Positions 1 to 9,912 of a stretch of 64,000 nt of DNA are shown here, in pieces (position 1 is the first letter of the stretch; each line of letters starts with the position of its first letter). Both the position numbers and the translations under genes were made by a program. The notes below the pieces were generated by a model. It was not told the origin of the DNA, searched no databases, and saw nothing but the letters and a program-made list of their open reading frames with translations. Origin of the DNA: Tilletia caries (lineage: Eukaryota; Basidiomycota; Exobasidiomycetes; Tilletiales; Tilletiaceae); NCBI GenBank assembly GCA_032718865.1, contig JALUTQ010000001.1, positions 992,001 through 1,056,000 on the forward strand. Reading direction: 5' to 3'.

Positions 1-149
1 CAGAGAATTTGTCTATAGCATTCCCGGCGATCCTGGCGAAGGCGATCGTAGAGGGCAGAGGCATACAGCTCATTTTTCAGTACCACTTTTCCAAAGATGA
101 GGCGATCATGAGGTACGAGACGTTGGAGGGCAGACTGGCGTGGTCTTAA
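1..149 (+). CDS. C-terminal end of an unidentified protein (cut by window edge)
   Basis: A frame starting at base 3 is open from the left edge to a TAA at 147-149 and encodes about 48 residues. The composition looks like a folded domain: hydrophobic residues alternate with charges and the tail is MRYETLEGRLAWS. I do not recognise the family. The gene would run rightward and end 1.1 kb before the next gene. It could also be a chance open frame, because only 48 codons are visible and no splice site confirms it. Confidence 0.45.
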   Translation, partial: ENLSIAFPAILAKAIVEGRGIQLIFQYHFSKDEAIMRYETLEGRLAWS

Positions 150-1295
150 GTCACTGTACCTGGTGGTCTCTTCATAGTCAGTCAAGTTTCGGCAGTCTCA
201 ACGTCTCAATCACGCCCTCCTTCTCTTCTTCGATTGATATCTTCTCCTGCTTCACCATATCGCGTTCTGGTAGATTGGCACCAGGTTCCTTGGTGATTTA
301 TTCTCCACGGACACCTTCTCTCTCATCCCACGCTGCTTCATGCTTCATGTTGACCTGTTTTTCGTCCATTGTGCTTATACAGATGTGCTTCCAAACTTCG
401 AAAGTTGAGACCCGCTTCTGGCATCGTCTCGTTGGTCTCGCTGTGGGGGAAGAAACTGTCGCTCCGGACAAGCTGCGCCTCATGGCATGCCTCATAATTT
501 TCAGGGCATGCCTCAGAACTTTTGGCCCAAGAAAACGCCATTCTCAATCGTTATGCATCTTGCTGTACTGTAGTGGCAGGTGAGTGAGTGAAGTCGTTCT
601 CTCGCACGACACAGACTCGTAGCGCGACTATGAGTTTCCTGGAGTCTGGTTTGTAATGGAAGGGCTTGGTCTCATCTGCACAGATCGCCCTGAAATCTTG
701 GACCCGCTGGTTGGGTGAAAATGAGGTGTGAGCCGTTGGGACTTGTGACTTCCCAACCTGGCTTGGCGCCCGGTTCTCTGTGCACGAAGGATGGGACCCC
801 TGAGGTCAAGCACGGTGTGGTTGCAGCACGACGGGGGCCGGGGAGGGTTTGGGAGAATGTTCCCTTCGCAGAGGGGGGGTGGGAGTAAGTGGATGGCGAG
901 TGGCAAATGAGATTGGGCAGCTTCCTTTTGTTTGTTTGTTGTTTCTGCTCTTTGAGACGAAGCTGGGAAAAGTGGGCGGGTTGTAATATGTAATCAGACT
1001 GAGACTTCCTGATTACAGTTGAGCGGTGAGCGGTGACAGCGCGAGAGAGGGGGCCGAGGAATCCAATCCAGCTGGACAGCGCCTTCACGCTTCACGCTTC
1101 ACGCCTTCACCTTGGTCTCCATTCTCCAGGCTGAGTAGCTCGACGACGACCAGCACCACTCTCCTGAACCACTCACTCTTCTCACTCTTCTCACTCTTCT
1201 CACTCACCCACTCAGTTCCTTTGAGCAGTGCCGTCTGGAACGAAACTCTCTCACACAACACCCACACCCACCCACACACACTCTTTACGCACAAG
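150..1295. other. Intergenic region upstream of the Ser/Thr-rich membrane protein gene
   Basis: No convincing gene is visible. The frames that are open here show no recognisable domain or codon pattern. Toward the right end (1171-1213) lies a pyrimidine tract made of repeated CTCACTCTT and CTCACC units, followed by CA-rich leader sequence up to the ATG at 1296. Such CT-rich tracts commonly sit at fungal transcription start regions, so this is probably the core promoter and 5' leader of the next gene. Confidence 0.4.
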
Positions 1296-2954
1296 ATGGA
1301 ACAGCAGCGCCGCATCCACCAGCACGCACACAAGCTCGCACGCCCAGCAAACAGGAGAATACCATCAGCACACCACAGCAGGGATCTCGTTGCACACTCT
1401 CCAGCATCGCCCCTTAACCCCCGTCTCATCTTCGGTCCAATCGACAACGGCGACTCATCAACAGGATCAGGAGGCGGCGGAAAGGGCGGCGGCGGCGGCG
1501 GCGGATCAGGCTCTAACTCTGGCACTGGCACAGGCGGAAACAGCCCATCCCACCCAGGAAGCAGTTCCGGAAAGCCAGACCCTCACTCTGGTGACGACCC
1601 CACAACTGGCTCAGGCGACGACTCAGGCGACAACTCCGGCACAGGAAAGGACCCCGTCACCACATCAAAGTCCACTCCCAAGCCAACACAGACGTCCACT
1701 TCCACCCCAACACAGACACCAACACCCACCGCAACAAAGACCACTCCCACAGCCACCACTACAAAGCCCACATCCACCGCAAAGGCCACCACTGCCTCAC
1801 TCACCACTTCCACAGCACAGAGCGGGCCTGCATTCACATTCGTCGTACCCTCCCAATCCACCGCATACGTGCAGGTACAGCCCACCACATCCACAGCAAC
1901 CCTCGACAACCCATCCGGCACCGGTGAGAATGCAGACGCTTCCACAGGTTCATCCCGCGCGGGACCCATCATCGGCATCGTCGCAGGTGTCCTCGTCGGC
2001 ATCGCACTCATCTCCGTCATCGCAAGCTTTGTCTTCCGTAAAGTCAAGGCTGCCAACGAAGACCCCTACGAATCAGACCCTTTCGACGGATCGGAGTACC
2101 AGCGTCACAACGAAACCCTTCCTGCCGATAACTTCTCGGAGGATGACCATCGTGCTGCTGCCGCTGGTATGGGCGGCATGCAGTCCCCTGACATGACCGA
2201 GCGAACACTTGCCAACGTCGGAGGTCAGGGTGGCATCGGAAGCCCCTACCTCGACCAGGGTCCCGCCATGATGGGGATGGGAATGGGCATTGGCGCCGCT
2301 GCAGGTGCCTACGACAATGCATCCATCACCTCTGCCTCCCGCAACCAGAGCGGCGGTCCCCGTCCACCCACCATGTTCGCCCGTCACCTCGAGGCCCACT
2401 CCGGCTCAGCAGCAGCAGCTGCCCCACCCCAGGTCGGCGGCGTCTATGCTCCCGGAGAGTACACCCACGCCGTCGTGCCTGCCATGCCACCCACCGCTGC
2501 CACTTACAACGGGGCCGGCTCGGACCCGAGCATGTCCCCCTTCATGGGTCCGGGAGTCGTCATGGGCCACGCCAACGTCTCCAGCCCGTACGCCCATCTC
2601 GACCGGGCCCGCTCGACCTCGTCCCAGTACGTCGACCTGGACCGTTCGGCCTCGGGCTCGTCGGCCGGAGGAGGTGCTCCCCCGCCTGGGGGCGAGTACA
2701 ACCGTCGGTCTCGACAGGGTGTGCTTGACAGCATGGCTGAGGAGGGCAGCGGGCAGGAGCAGTATTCGCAGCAGCAGGCTGCGTATGCTCAGCAGCAGCA
2801 GCAGCAGCAGGCGTATTATAATGCCGGGCAGGCCCAGCAGCATGATCCTTACCAGCAGCAGCAGTATCAGCAGCAGCAGTACCAGGGCCAGCACCAACAG
2901 CACCCTGCTCAGCGGGCTCCTTCGCCCGATGATGACCCCTACGGCGGCGTGTAG
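1296..2954 (+). CDS. Single-pass membrane protein: Ser/Thr-rich ectodomain, Gln-rich cytoplasmic tail (cell-wall-sensor-like)
   Basis: A single exon encodes 552 aa. Residues about 45-215 are Gly-rich, then Ser/Thr/Pro-rich with many STPT-type repeats expected to be O-mannosylated. One transmembrane helix (about 222-247, AGPIIGIVAGVLVGIALISV) is followed by the basic stop-transfer FRKVK. The tail is long and disordered, ending in Gln-rich repeats (YQQQQ, QQQQQQQ) and a terminal DDDPYGGV. This layout matches fungal Wsc/Mid2-like stress sensors and related Ser/Thr-rich plasma-membrane proteins, but I see no WSC cysteine domain. No classical signal peptide is evident at the N-terminus, so the TM may act as signal-anchor. 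The start at 1296 is the first ATG in a frame that is open further upstream. Function is inferred from architecture only. Confidence 0.75.
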   Translation: MEQQRRIHQHAHKLARPANRRIPSAHHSRDLVAHSPASPLNPRLIFGPIDNGDSSTGSGGGGKGGGGGGGSGSNSGTGTGGNSPSHPGSSSGKPDPHSGDDPTTGSGDDSGDNSGTGKDPVTTSKSTPKPTQTSTSTPTQTPTPTATKTTPTATTTKPTSTAKATTASLTTSTAQSGPAFTFVVPSQSTAYVQVQPTTSTATLDNPSGTGENADASTGSSRAGPIIGIVAGVLVGIALISVIASFVFRKVKAANEDPYESDPFDGSEYQRHNETLPADNFSEDDHRAAAAGMGGMQSPDMTERTLANVGGQGGIGSPYLDQGPAMMGMGMGIGAAAGAYDNASITSASRNQSGGPRPPTMFARHLEAHSGSAAAAAPPQVGGVYAPGEYTHAVVPAMPPTAATYNGAGSDPSMSPFMGPGVVMGHANVSSPYAHLDRARSTSSQYVDLDRSASGSSAGGGAPPPGGEYNRRSRQGVLDSMAEEGSGQEQYSQQQAAYAQQQQQQQAYYNAGQAQQHDPYQQQQYQQQQYQGQHQQHPAQRAPSPDDDPYGGV

Positions 2955-4033
2955 TGAGTTTGTCGCTTCTTACCAGCCTCTGGAAATTCTTCCAACCATA
3001 TACTGACCCTGATGACCGTCATCCACAGCTGAGCACCCGTCCTCATCGACTCATCGGCATATCAGAAGGTGATCCCAATCGTCGTCCCCGCCCCCCTCCC
3101 ACATTCCTTTCAAGATACTTACCACCACCACCACCACTACACCAGCGCCGGACCGCTGCTGCAACGGACATGGGGGGCCCAACGCTGGGACGACGACGAC
3201 AGTCGGAAACGGCTTTACACTTCTCGGAGACACACATTCCCCATAACTGGACTTACCATACACACACACAAAAAACAAGCACTTCCGATCCCGGGGAAAC
3301 AAATCTCACAACCTCCCCCGTTCACAGTCTTTACTCGCCTTGCAAGTTTCTTGGTTTCTTTTTTTTTGCCCCACTTCTTACCTCTTACCCCCCCCCCCCC
3401 GCGCTCCCGTTCTCTCGCTCGTGCCTCGCGCCTCAAGTTTCTCCCCCCGGATCCGGATTCCCAGCGGCAGGACAACCATGCTCCCACGCGGGCCAAACTC
3501 CAGTCAAACAAGTCACAACCCGGATCTGGACCTTGCTCTTTTTTTCTTCACTTCCCTGCTTCTTACATCTACACCTACCCAACCCTACGCCCCTTTTATT
3601 TCGTCTTCTTGGATCACACACACACCCCTTTTGTTTCCTCCGGGAAGTTGGACTACATTACACTTCTATCCCATCCCTTTTTTTACACCTTCTTCCCCAT
3701 TCGGACTGTGTCTACCCCCCCCGTACGCGTATATACCTTTCTTCTGTTCTTGTTCGTGCACGCTCTTACATATGTAGGATTCCCGGACCGGGGAGGGGGA
3801 CAGCTGAACTTTGCACTCGGCATGGGTTATGGTTCTTGCCTCTCTCCGCCCGCTTCCCGCTCCCTACTTCTTTTCCTTTCAACCCTCTCTTCCGCTTTCC
3901 TGCAATGGACTCACTTCTCTTCCCGCCTTTGCTCCTTTTGAACGAGACGGTTGCGGGGACGTTGCACGATGTTTGGATTTCCGAGGTTTGCTATACGTTC
4001 AGCCTTTGACAAGCGCTTTTTATGACCTCTTCA
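2955..4033. other. Long pyrimidine-rich 3' flank between convergent genes
   Basis: This segment of about 1.08 kb separates the membrane-protein stop from the 3' end of the dienelactone hydrolase gene on the other strand. The + strand is strongly C/T-rich with CCACCACCACC, an 11-C run near 3390-3400 and many TTTTTCTTC tracts. A long frame is open through it (2954-4009), but its translation is Pro/Leu/Ser/Phe low complexity with no domain, so I treat it as non-coding. It is most likely an extended 3' UTR of the upstream gene. Confidence 0.5.
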
Positions 4034-5084
4034 TCACAGATGCTTGTTGAAGAAGGCAGCCAGCTCCTTGTAAACCGCATCAAAAGCCTCCCTGTTCTCG
4101 CTCTTCTCCAAATCCGCCCGCGCCGCCGCCCACCCATGGAACATCTCCTTATAATGGTGAAACACCGACCCTTCCTTGACGCCCTTGTTCGAGTTGCCCT
4201 CCACGGCTTTCTGGAAGGCGTCGATGTCGTCCTGCGCTTCGTCCCCCGAGGGGTAGGATGCGATGGGCACGGTTAGGGCGGAGGCGTCGTCCGCGGAGAG
4301 CATGGCGGGGTGGATTTGGGACACGGCTGTGAAAGGTGTGTCCGGGCCGGCGGCGAGGACGGTGACTTTGCCGCCCCAGCCTGGAAAACGAAACCGAACG
4401 TGTACGCGCCGTTAGTCATGAATTTTTTGATTTTTTTTTGGAGCAAGCAGGAGCAGGAGCATGAGGAAACTCACAGTAGCCGTACGCGCCGACGGAAGTG
4501 GCGCCCTGGCTCTTGAGCGTCTTGCCGAAGTTGATCAGGATCTCCTTGTTCTTCGGCGGGGAGGCGATCCCGCTGAAGAAGTTCTGGATGAGCTCTTCCT
4601 TCTCTTTGTTCTGTGGAGTAGAGAGCCGCAGTGACAGAAGGGGGGAGATTGTCAGCGGTCAGGGGGGGAGAGTTGGAGGGTGGGGGAAAGAAAGCTCACG
4701 TCCGGGGGGTAGGCGTTCTGAGGGACGGGCTTGCCGTGGAAGTACTACACGCACGGCAGGATCAAACGCGAAGAGAGACATGAAACCGCAAGTCAGCACA
4801 AAACAACGCTCTCGATGCTACATAGGAACAGACTCCCAAAAAAAAACTCACATCAGGCAAATAAACCCTCGCCCCCGTAGCAGCAGCAACAATATCAGCC
4901 GCCTGCTTAGTCTGCGGCGCCTGCCCGAAGATATCCTGCGTAGCCACGATAGCCTTCTTCGAAGACGCGTCCCCGGTCACGTAGGTGTTCAGACCTTCGA
5001 TGGTCTCGTAGGTGCCCTTGAAGTCGGTGTAGGAGGACTGGACGGGGGGATGGTGCAGCAGGCTTTGTTGGTGTTTGTGGACAT
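4034..5084 (-). CDS. Dienelactone hydrolase family protein (alpha/beta hydrolase), apparent 1-nt frameshift in exon 1
   Basis: Exons: complement(4034-4380, 4475-4610, 4700-4744, 4852-5084), about 253 aa, the usual family length. The nucleophile motif GYCWGG is visible; the intron at 4381-4474 splits the catalytic Cys codon after its first base. The acid lies in YPSGDEAQDD and the histidine in FHGWAAARAD, giving the Cys-Asp-His triad of dienelactone hydrolases. Family members hydrolyse lactones or related esters in the cytoplasm; the exact substrate is unknown. The ATG at 5084 opens the frame MSTNTNKACCTIPP, but a 6-base C run (coding strand, near 5044-5049) is one base short for the downstream frame that reads YTDFKGTYETIEG. 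The spliced length is 761 nt, one short of a multiple of three, so either an assembly error or a true lesion is present. Confidence 0.85.
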
Positions 5085-5587
5085 TTTTGTGGCTTTTGGG
5101 TGGGTGGGTCGGGGGGGGGGGTTGGGGGGAAAGTGCGGGAAGGGAGATGGGGAGGGGAGGAGAGGAAGTCAGCCTGCTTTATATACATACGCACTAGAGC
5201 GAACCAGGAAGGGCTGCCTCAGCCTGGGTCGTGCACATGATTGCCTGCCCCTGATTGCCAGTCCAAATCCGATGACCTCACTCTGTTGGACGCGCGAGCA
5301 GCCGAGGATGTGGAGGACGGCCTGAGAATTTGGATGCTGTCAGTTGTCACCGCAGTCTAGTCAGCAACTCAGCAACGAGCAGGAAGGACGGATCAAACAA
5401 TCAATCATTTGCAGTTGGCATTCGCGATTCGCGAGGCACAAGAAGCCAAAGAAAGAGGCGCAACTGGATATGTATGCAGCGAAATAAGACAGGAATCAGG
5501 ATTCAGGAAGCAGGATAGGTAGACGTGCTAAGCTCATGTACAAGGGGCGGGCGGGGAAGCATCAAGGAACCGTCGTTCGGAGGGACA
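5085..5587. other. Promoter region of the dienelactone hydrolase gene / 3' flank of RTF1
   Basis: Two genes on the minus strand are separated by about 500 bp. The portion next to the hydrolase ATG is a long pyrimidine tract on the coding strand (G-rich on +, 5100-5163). I see no further gene, RNA or repeat in it. Confidence 0.4.
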
Positions 5588-8140
5588 TCAAAAGTCGCCC
5601 AGGTCAATGTCCAGACTGAGCACCACACTCGACGCGCCTTGCTTGCCCTTTGTCAGCGAGGACGACGCCGCCGCAGACCCATCGGCGCTCCCTTGCGTCG
5701 AAGGCAACGGCGTCCCAGCACCAGACACGTTCCCAGAAGCCTTCAAGGACGCAGGCGTCCCGCTGCCCACGAGAGGTGCACCCGATGCCCGAATCGCCGC
5801 CCCCGCCCCCGCCGCTCCCAAAGCAGGATTCGCCTGATTACCACTGCTGCTGCTGCTGCTCTTCACCCCCCATGCCTCCTGTATCTTCGCCGTCTCCCGT
5901 CGCTGCACACCTTGACGCCGCTCCCGGTCCATCCGACGATTACGCTCATTCAACTCTGCCATCGTCGTCTGGTTGTACACCTTCGCTCCAGCGCCAACAG
6001 CAGCAGGAGCAGTACCAGCCATCCCTCCCGATCCGACCGCCGAGTCCAGCAGTCCGGGTGGACGAGGGGGTGGGGGACCGGGAGGGGCCGACCCTGGTGC
6101 AGGTCCATTCTCAGCCGCCGCAGCCTTCTCCTCGTCTTGTTTCTTCTTGAACGCGTCCTTGGCACTCTTCTTCACCGCCACCATCTTACTGAGCGCATCT
6201 TCGCTGAGCATTCGCGAGTGGAACTTGTCCATCTTCAACTGTTGGTCGTCCAGCTCGGACCGGGAGGGGAACTTGAGCTTGTTGCCCCGCAGACGAAGAA
6301 CCCAACGCTCATACTCCGCCTGTTTTCGGAAAAGAAGAAGTTCACAGGAAGAGGGGGAGTTCCCGCAGGAATGAGATCCCATTTTAAGCCAACAAGAAGC
6401 TACCCTTTTTGTGTTGCCGCATCAAGAGGGATTGCGAGGGCTCACCTGGGTGAAAGACTTGTTGCTGATCGCGATCGCCTGCACCCATGCCGGCTTGGGA
6501 CCCATCTCAATCTTCATCCTGAGGTTACAAGGCTTCCCCGGCGCAAGCTCGTAATAGGACGAAGAATCTGCTTTGGCCTCTAAGATCTCGTGGATCCGCA
6601 CCGGGAAGACCTTGTTGCCCTTCTGGTCACGCTCGCCCTCCCACTGGAATCGGATGTAGTTCCCTATTTTGAAAAGGCCACAGAAGCAGAGGAAAGAGGG
6701 TTGGGGATTGAGTCAATTCTTCACAGCTGTACACATGCGATGCCGCGATCAGGAGATCTCCACACTCACCGACAAGGTGTTCGAGCCAGTCCGGCTTGTG
6801 CAGCATCTTCTCGATGTCATCCCGCGTCAGCTGGCACAGAGTCAGATCGCGCATCGACGGCGGATCGTCACTCCCCGACCAGGGCTTTCTGTCCTTCTTC
6901 TTCTCGCCCTTTTCGCCTTTGCCCGAATGGCCCGCGTCCTTGCCGCCGGAGCGTGGGTAGAATCGAGCCCTGGCCCGACCCGCATCGGAATCTTGGTATC
7001 CGTCCGACTCATCCGACTCGCCGTCGGAGCTATCGACGACCTTGGTCGCCGTCTGGAAGTCTTCCTCGTCCACTTCCTCCCGAAGACCCTTCTTGCGGGC
7101 TTCCCGACGCTGCTTGAGCTCGTTCAGAGCGCCGTCCTTCTTCGCACTGGCTCCTACAGCAGACCGCTTGCGCGACTTGGCAGCAGTCGCAATACTGCTG
7201 CTGGTCACCCCGCGGCGCGAGGATCGCCGATGATCTTCTTCGTCGTCTTCGTCATCCTCGTCCTGCTCTACGGCCATGTCTTCGTCCGATCCCTCCGCAT
7301 CCTCGTCGTCGCTGTCTGCGTCGCGGCGACTGCGGCGGGCTTTGGCGCGGCTGGATGATTTGGGGGCACTGGTTGACCGACGGCTGGACGACGCGCCGCC
7401 GGCTCCTCCTTGTTGCTTCTCGAGCATCTGTTTGAGCGCGAGCCGATCGGTGTAACGCTTCGTCTCTTCTCGACGTCTTTCGAGCTCGGCTTCGCGCTGG
7501 ACTTCGTTCATGGACATGAGTCTGTAGATTGATGTGAATGGGTTAGACAAAGGGTCCAGACTCGCCTGAGAGACGCAGTCGCGCGAGGAACTTACCTGTC
7601 CCGGTCGTCCTCATCGCGGAAGAGACCGTCGAGTCGATACGGGTTCCCATCCCCCTCGTCATCGTCATCATCGTCATCCTCCTCATCTTCCTCAGCCGCG
7701 AAAGAGTGAAGACGACGACGCTTCTTCTTGTTGCTGCTACTCCCACCCCCTCCACTCCGCTTGCTCAAGCTCGAACTAGACCGCTTCTTCGAACTGCTGG
7801 AAGACCGACGCTGTTGCTGCTGAACCCCAGCACCTTCGTCGTCTTCGTCCTCTTCGTCGACCTCCATGGCGCCGCGAGCGCTGTCGTTCCCGGAACCCAT
7901 CCCCGCGCCGCCGCCTGCACCCGATGAGCCGTTGCGAGCGGATGCACCATTCCCTCCCGCACCGCTCCCATTCGCACCCGATCCGGAGCCTCCCCCACCA
8001 CCGCCCGCACCTCCACTACCACCGCCGCCGCCGCCACCAGCTGCCTTGGCTCGCGCCCGCCCGGAAGAAGGAGCGTCGTCCTGGTCCGATCCGTTTTCCA
8101 GGAGGGCGAGCAGATCGTCGTCGAGATTGTGCTGTGACAT
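5588..8140 (-). CDS. RTF1: RNA polymerase-associated protein RTF1 (Paf1 complex, Plus3 domain)
   Basis: Exons: complement(5588-6319, 6446-6663, 6770-7521, 7596-8140); 748 aa with all phases agreeing. RTF1 couples elongating RNA polymerase II and Spt5 to histone H2B ubiquitination in the nucleus. The N-terminus MSQHNLDDDLLALLENGSD is the typical acidic start. Gly-rich and acidic/Ser/Lys-rich segments follow, then the helix LMSMNEVQREAELERRREE at about 182-200. The Plus3 domain runs from about 403 (SMRDLTLCQLTRDDIEKML) through NYIRFQWEGE, with FPVRIHEILEAK, to about 530. The C-terminal region has the charged KMDKFHSRMLSEDALSKM helix and ends in LSLDIDLGDF, the conserved fungal RTF1 tail. The low-complexity linkers make it longer than the yeast protein (about 560 aa). 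Confidence 0.93.
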
Positions 8141-8407
8141 CGTTCCTTATGAATCCAGCCCTTGGGTGGATGGGGGAGGAAGAGGAAAGTCGTGCCTGTG
8201 GAGTCGCCTTTGAGAGTGGATGAGCTTACGGGAGAAGATGGCGAGGTTGAACGGATCGCTATCGTTGCATGGTCATTGGTCATGGTAGCACAGCAGATGG
8301 CATCCTGACAGGAAGTTGAGTGATCCCTCGCGTCCAGTGACGTTCCAGTTCTGAACATAGTAACAGTATATATTCTATTAGTGGCGGACGTTGACATCAA
8401 ATCAGCA

Positions 8408-8499
8408 TCTTCAATCGTATAGTGGCTAGTATGCGTCCCTGTCATTCACCAATGACTAGGCGTACGGACGAGACCGGAGTTCGATTCTCCGTTGGAGAG
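8408..8499 (+). tRNA. tRNA-Asp(GTC) with a 20-nt intron
   Basis: The acceptor stem TCTTCAA (8408-8414) pairs with TTGGAGA (8492-8498), discriminator G at 8499. The D arm is GTATAGTGGCTAGTAT. The anticodon stem CGTCC/GGACG is perfect with loop CTGTCAC after removal of the intron at 8445-8464, which lies at the canonical position one base 3' of the anticodon (GTC at 8441-8443). The T arm is GGAG-TTCGATT-CTCC plus a closing G. The intron pairs with the anticodon region (GTCATT with AATGAC), the usual anticodon-intron helix recognised by the splicing endonuclease. A T-rich terminator (CTTTCTTTTTTG) follows directly. Confidence 0.93.
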
Positions 8500-9912
8500 A
8501 ACCTTTCTTTTTTGCCTTTTTTGGTGTCCTTTTTTTTTCCCCCGGCCCTCGGACTCTCGTTTTCGTCACAGCCGCTACTAGCGACCGCCTTGCAAACCAT
8601 CATCATCCTGGACATTCGCCCGCTCAACCTCGACGTGCACCTGCCAGGGAGTCGGTATTGGTGTACTTGGGTTTTGAATATTGCCTTCTACTTCCCTCTG
8701 ACCAGATTACTCCATCAGGCCTTTTGGCAACGATGAAGCACTTGATGCTGACCCTTTTTTCTCACAGATGTCAGCGGCTCAGCGCGCTCTCAGGCCCTCT
8801 TTGCCAGAATCATGTCTGCCCCACTTTCCTCGTTTCCTTCTTTGCCCTTCAGCTCGCGGCTGCGACCCGCTCTGCGTACGATGTGGGACTGAGCTGAGCT
8901 GATGCTGACTGCTCCCTCGTCTACCAGATCCCTCGAAGTAGCACGGTTCGGATCGAGGCCGAGTGCATGCGGACACTGCCTGCCCAAACGGAACTTCTAG
9001 CTGCTCTGCTGACGTTTCACAGTTGACACTCAAAGCCCTCCTCCTCCCATTCTGAATAACCCCCCCCCCCCCCCATCCTCCCCCTGTCGCAGGAAACGGC
9101 TCAAGGCACCATCGGTCTGATCAATGCCACCCGCGCGCTCGGCCGTCTAAATATCGAGTCAAGAGCCGGATCATCTCGACCTTCCGCGGTGAAGTAGGCA
9201 ATCGTCGACGGGGTCATCTGCTCCATCTTCATCTTCCAGCTACGATTTCAACCGGCCTCGGAGATCGAAGCCGCAGCAATACAGCCGTCGAGTGCACTAT
9301 GAGTTCGACCGAAGTCTGCATCCTAGCAGCCATTCATGCGGTAAGGACCAGCAGGAGATCGTCACATCGACATGCAACGCCGGCACCCTCTCTCCTTTTG
9401 GGTCAGGCCAATCGATGTCCCTTCCCGGAATTGGACCGCAGCGCCCTTCTACTCACTCCTGTCGATCGACGCTGGACGCTGTCTGTGCCGGCCAGCTCCC
9501 TCATGGACTGTTGTCTCCCACCTGCCTTCATACACACTCCAGGTCTCCAGTCTCCACACAAGTTCGATTCTCCGGGGGGAGAGATTTTCTTTATTTTTTG
9601 ATTTTTGATTTTTTATTTTTTATTTATTTTTTTTATTTTTGCGCGGCTTTCCGCGGCTTTTCAGCTAGAGGATCCGGCATCTTCGGCTTCGTTCCACTTC
9701 CCTGCCGAGAACGAAGCGTTCCCATCCCAACTTCGTGACTCCCCTCATGACTCTGACTCGAAGACCGAATTGACTTGCGTTTATAGGAGAGCGACACGCT
9801 TCGTTCCCCTTCCTTCTTGCTGACGTCCAACAGCGTTCTCCCGTTCCCCCCTACAGGCCTTGCGCAGCTGACATCTCTCCTCTTTCCTCCTCTCTCTGTT
9901 TTCCGGTTTGCC
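8500..9912. other. Intergenic region with unassigned short open segments
   Basis: Roughly 1.4 kb lie between the tRNA and the MFS transporter. It holds a long C run at 9061-9074 and AT-rich low complexity at 9590-9640. Two short segments look protein-like behind branch/acceptor-like signals: 8931-9000 and 9092-9196, the latter reading ETAQGTIGLINATRALGRLN to a TAG. I could not join them into a gene with consistent phases, so a small multi-exon gene here is possible but not shown. Near 9550 an isolated AGTTCGATTCTCC followed by a T-rich stretch resembles the 3' end of the tRNA-Asp gene. Confidence 0.3.

Noticed and set aside
2954..4009. 351-codon open frame on +
   Set aside because: Low-complexity Pro/Leu/Phe/Ser translation of a pyrimidine-rich region, overlapping the preceding stop, with no domain or splice support.
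5525..6583. 352-codon open frame on + opposite RTF1
   Set aside because: Arg/Pro-rich shadow of the conserved RTF1 C-terminal exons.
9551..9580. Second tRNA-Asp gene
   Set aside because: Only a box-B-like T loop is present; the T stem does not pair and no acceptor, D or anticodon arms are found.
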